NCBI RefSeq assembly: GCF_001557235.1
Contig: NZ_LSJI01000095.1
Location: 1 to 8,503 of the forward strand
From: Phenylobacterium sp. CCH9-H3
Lineage (GTDB): Bacteria; Pseudomonadota; Alphaproteobacteria; Caulobacterales; Caulobacteraceae
Direction: 5' to 3'
Length of the DNA: 8,503 nt
Part shown: one piece after another, positions 7,099 to 8,503 of the stretch
Position numbering within the stretch: position 1 is the first letter of the stretch
How the letters are laid out: each line of letters begins with the position of its first letter
Program-made: the position numbers and the translations under genes
The notes under the pieces: model-generated
What the model was told of the DNA's origin: nothing
Seen by the model: the letters and a program-made list of their open reading frames with translations, nothing else
The model's database searches: none

Positions 7099-8480
7099 CG
7101 CAGCGACCTCGCGGCCTGCGCGACCTGGGCCAGAGAGGCCCGGAAAGCGTCAGGACGATAGCTGTTGGGATCGCGGACCTGGGCATAGGCGCGGTCCAGA
7201 TTCGGCCGGATGCGGGCGGCCGCGTCCGGATCGACCTGGCCCGATTTGACCAGGGCGTTCAGGAGGGTGTCGGCCGCCATCACGGCCTGGGCGCTGCCGG
7301 CATAGTCCGTGTACCGCCGCGCGATCTCGCCCTGCAGCACCACGTCGACGATGGCCAGGGTCTCGGCCCGCGAGAAGTTGCGCGCCGCGAACGCATCCGC
7401 CAGGGCGCGTGAGGTGGCGGCGAGCTTGCCGGCGGCGCGGATGGACTCGGCGCGGTCGCGGGCCAGGGCGGCGTGGAACGCGCGGCTGTCGGCGTCGAAG
7501 CGGGCGGCCAAGCCCGGCGCGACCACCTTCGCGGCGGCCGAGAGCATGATCATGTTCTCGTCGTTGAACGGCGGCGTGCCCGACGGGATCGGCCGGCCCG
7601 GATTGGCCTGCCACTGCGGCCGCGCCTTCGGATCGTCCGAGATCTGCCGGTGGCAGGCGTGGCAATCGAAGAAGTAGAGCTCCGGGAATGCGCCGTTGTT
7701 GCGACCGGGCTGGCCATAGAGGGTGAGCGCGCGATCGAGGGCCAGCGCCTGACCCACGGCCCAGGTCTTCACGCCGCCCGCATAGGTCTTGCGCTTCACG
7801 TAGTCGGCGTCGACGTCCCAGTGCTGCTGAAGGCTGGAGAACAGGTCGAGTTCGAAGGCGACCCGCGGATGGCCGGCGGCCATGATCTCGTGGCTGACGA
7901 ACTGGCCCGGCTTGGAGCCGCCGAAGTGGCAGTCCAGGCAAACGCCGGCCCGCACCTTCGGGTTCTCGAGCGGCCGCAGCCCCCGCGAGACGTTGTCCGC
8001 GTGCGTGCCCGTGACCGTCCGGTGGCTGGCCAGCCACGCGCTCGACCCGCCGTGACAGGCCTCGCAGCCGACGCCGTCCGAGAGCTGGAAGCGCGCACCG
8101 CGCTGGCCGGCCGGCGCCGGATCGGCATGGCAGCCGAGGCACTGCTGGGCGACCCCATTGGCGCCCAGGCCCATCTTGCGGATGATCGCCTGGCCACGCG
8201 CCTCATAGAGCACGCGATAGGCGCGGCTGTGCGCGCCCGCCACGCTGGACGGGTCCTGCCACGTGATGAGTTCGTTCTGGCGGATGTTGATCCCGGAATC
8301 CACCTGCCGGCTGTGGCACGTGGAGCCTGCGCAGGACGCCACGCCCTCATGGGTCGCGCGGCCGGCGCCTTCGGGCGCGGCCGTCGCGGCGCGCCCGGCG
8401 CCGATCGCGAGTCCGCCGATAATCAGAACGGCGGCGGCGCAAAGCGCGCCGATGACGCGCGACGTTCGTCCCTCCCCCAT
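7095..8480 (-). CDS. Exported pentaheme c-type cytochrome (cytochrome c554-like multiheme family)
   Basis: This 461-residue protein is probably a periplasmic or membrane-tethered electron carrier. The N-terminus has a basic stretch (GEGRTSR), a hydrophobic segment at about residues 9-29 and a possible signal-peptidase site near ATA|AP (33/34); it could also stay as an anchor. Five heme-binding motifs are visible: an unusual C-x4-C-H (CAGSTCH, 50-56), CLGCH (114-118), CEACH (139-143), CLDCH (181-185) and CHACH (273-277). The segment HEIMAAGHPRVAFEL (197-211) supplies extra histidines that may be distal heme ligands. From about residue 300 to the end there are no heme motifs, and the sequence is Ala/Arg-rich and predicted helical. 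ATG at 8480 was chosen over GTG at 8501 because a GGAGG sits just upstream and it gives a sensible signal peptide. The gene is the first of the operon inside the window and overlaps the next by ATGA. The family resemblance (cytochrome c554-like) is from motif pattern only. The precise redox role is unknown. Confidence 0.9.
   Translation of the reverse strand: MGEGRTSRVIGALCAAAVLIIGGLAIGAGRAATAAPEGAGRATHEGVASCAGSTCHSRQVDSGINIRQNELITWQDPSSVAGAHSRAYRVLYEARGQAIIRKMGLGANGVAQQCLGCHADPAPAGQRGARFQLSDGVGCEACHGGSSAWLASHRTVTGTHADNVSRGLRPLENPKVRAGVCLDCHFGGSKPGQFVSHEIMAAGHPRVAFELDLFSSLQQHWDVDADYVKRKTYAGGVKTWAVGQALALDRALTLYGQPGRNNGAFPELYFFDCHACHRQISDDPKARPQWQANPGRPIPSGTPPFNDENMIMLSAAAKVVAPGLAARFDADSRAFHAALARDRAESIRAAGKLAATSRALADAFAARNFSRAETLAIVDVVLQGEIARRYTDYAGSAQAVMAADTLLNALVKSGQVDPDAAARIRPNLDRAYAQVRDPNSYRPDAFRASLAQVAQAARSLR
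7106..7110 (-). promoter_or_regulatory. Shine-Dalgarno site of the GlcG-like lipoprotein gene
   Basis: GAGGT lies seven bases before the ATG at 7098, inside the last codons of the upstream cytochrome gene. With the ATGA stop/start overlap this indicates translational coupling. Confidence 0.6.
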
Positions 8481-8484
8481 CGGC

Positions 8485-8489
8485 CCTCC
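8485..8489 (-). promoter_or_regulatory. Shine-Dalgarno site of the pentaheme cytochrome gene
   Basis: On the minus strand the sequence reads GGGGGAGGGCCG followed by ATG at 8480, with GGAGG four bases from the start. This decides for ATG 8480 over the in-frame GTG at 8501. Only 23 bases lie upstream inside the window, so no promoter can be assessed. Confidence 0.6.
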
Positions 8490-8503
8490 CCCGGCACGCA
8501 CAC

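Noticed and set aside
5311..7161. A 616-codon plus-strand open frame opposite the lipoprotein gene
   Set aside because: Arg/Gly/Ala-rich shadow; the minus strand has a lipobox and two family-like domains.
5627..7186. A 519-codon minus-strand frame overlapping the lipoprotein gene
   Set aside because: Arg/Pro-rich shadow in another frame of the real gene.
7150..8142. A 330-codon minus-strand frame inside the pentaheme cytochrome gene
   Set aside because: Out-of-frame shadow lacking heme motifs.

Overview
The window is fully occupied by one tightly packed operon on the minus strand, read from the right edge to the left. It encodes four exported proteins that together look like a cell-envelope electron-transfer module. 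In transcription order they are: a pentaheme c-type cytochrome (8480 to 7095); a lipoprotein with two GlcG/HbpS-like domains (7098 to 5152); an outer-membrane beta-barrel with a proline-rich periplasmic N-terminus (5149 to 3224); and a very large decaheme c-type cytochrome (3216 to beyond position 1, so its 3' end is missing). The junctions are a 4-base ATGA overlap, a 2-base gap and a 7-base gap. There is no room for an internal promoter or terminator between genes, and no RNA gene, CRISPR array, transposon or intergenic region of any size was seen.

The organism is a high-GC Gram-negative bacterium. This follows from the lipobox lipoprotein, the beta-barrel ending in phenylalanine and the several Sec signal peptides. 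The lipoprotein start (Cys followed by nine Gly and a Thr/Pro tract) and the overall codon bias remind me of Alphaproteobacteria such as Caulobacterales or Sphingomonadales. That is an impression, not a demonstrated assignment. The high GC also produces long open frames opposite the real genes, and these are shadows.

Functional reading, by inference: the two cytochromes carry at least fifteen covalently bound hemes (five and ten heme-binding motifs), with a barrel encoded between them and the surface-type lipoprotein. This resembles the logic of porin-cytochrome conduits (Mtr/Pcc type), which pass electrons between periplasm and cell exterior. However, none of the proteins shows the hallmarks of MtrA, MtrB or MtrC, so it would be a different or convergent system. 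The direction of electron flow and the substrate cannot be read from the sequence. Two features stand out. The barrel's N-terminus carries a duplicated nine-residue motif (T-I-[E/D]-D-I-L-[D/E]-G-R) that looks like a docking element. The large cytochrome appears to end in propeller-like repeats after its last heme.
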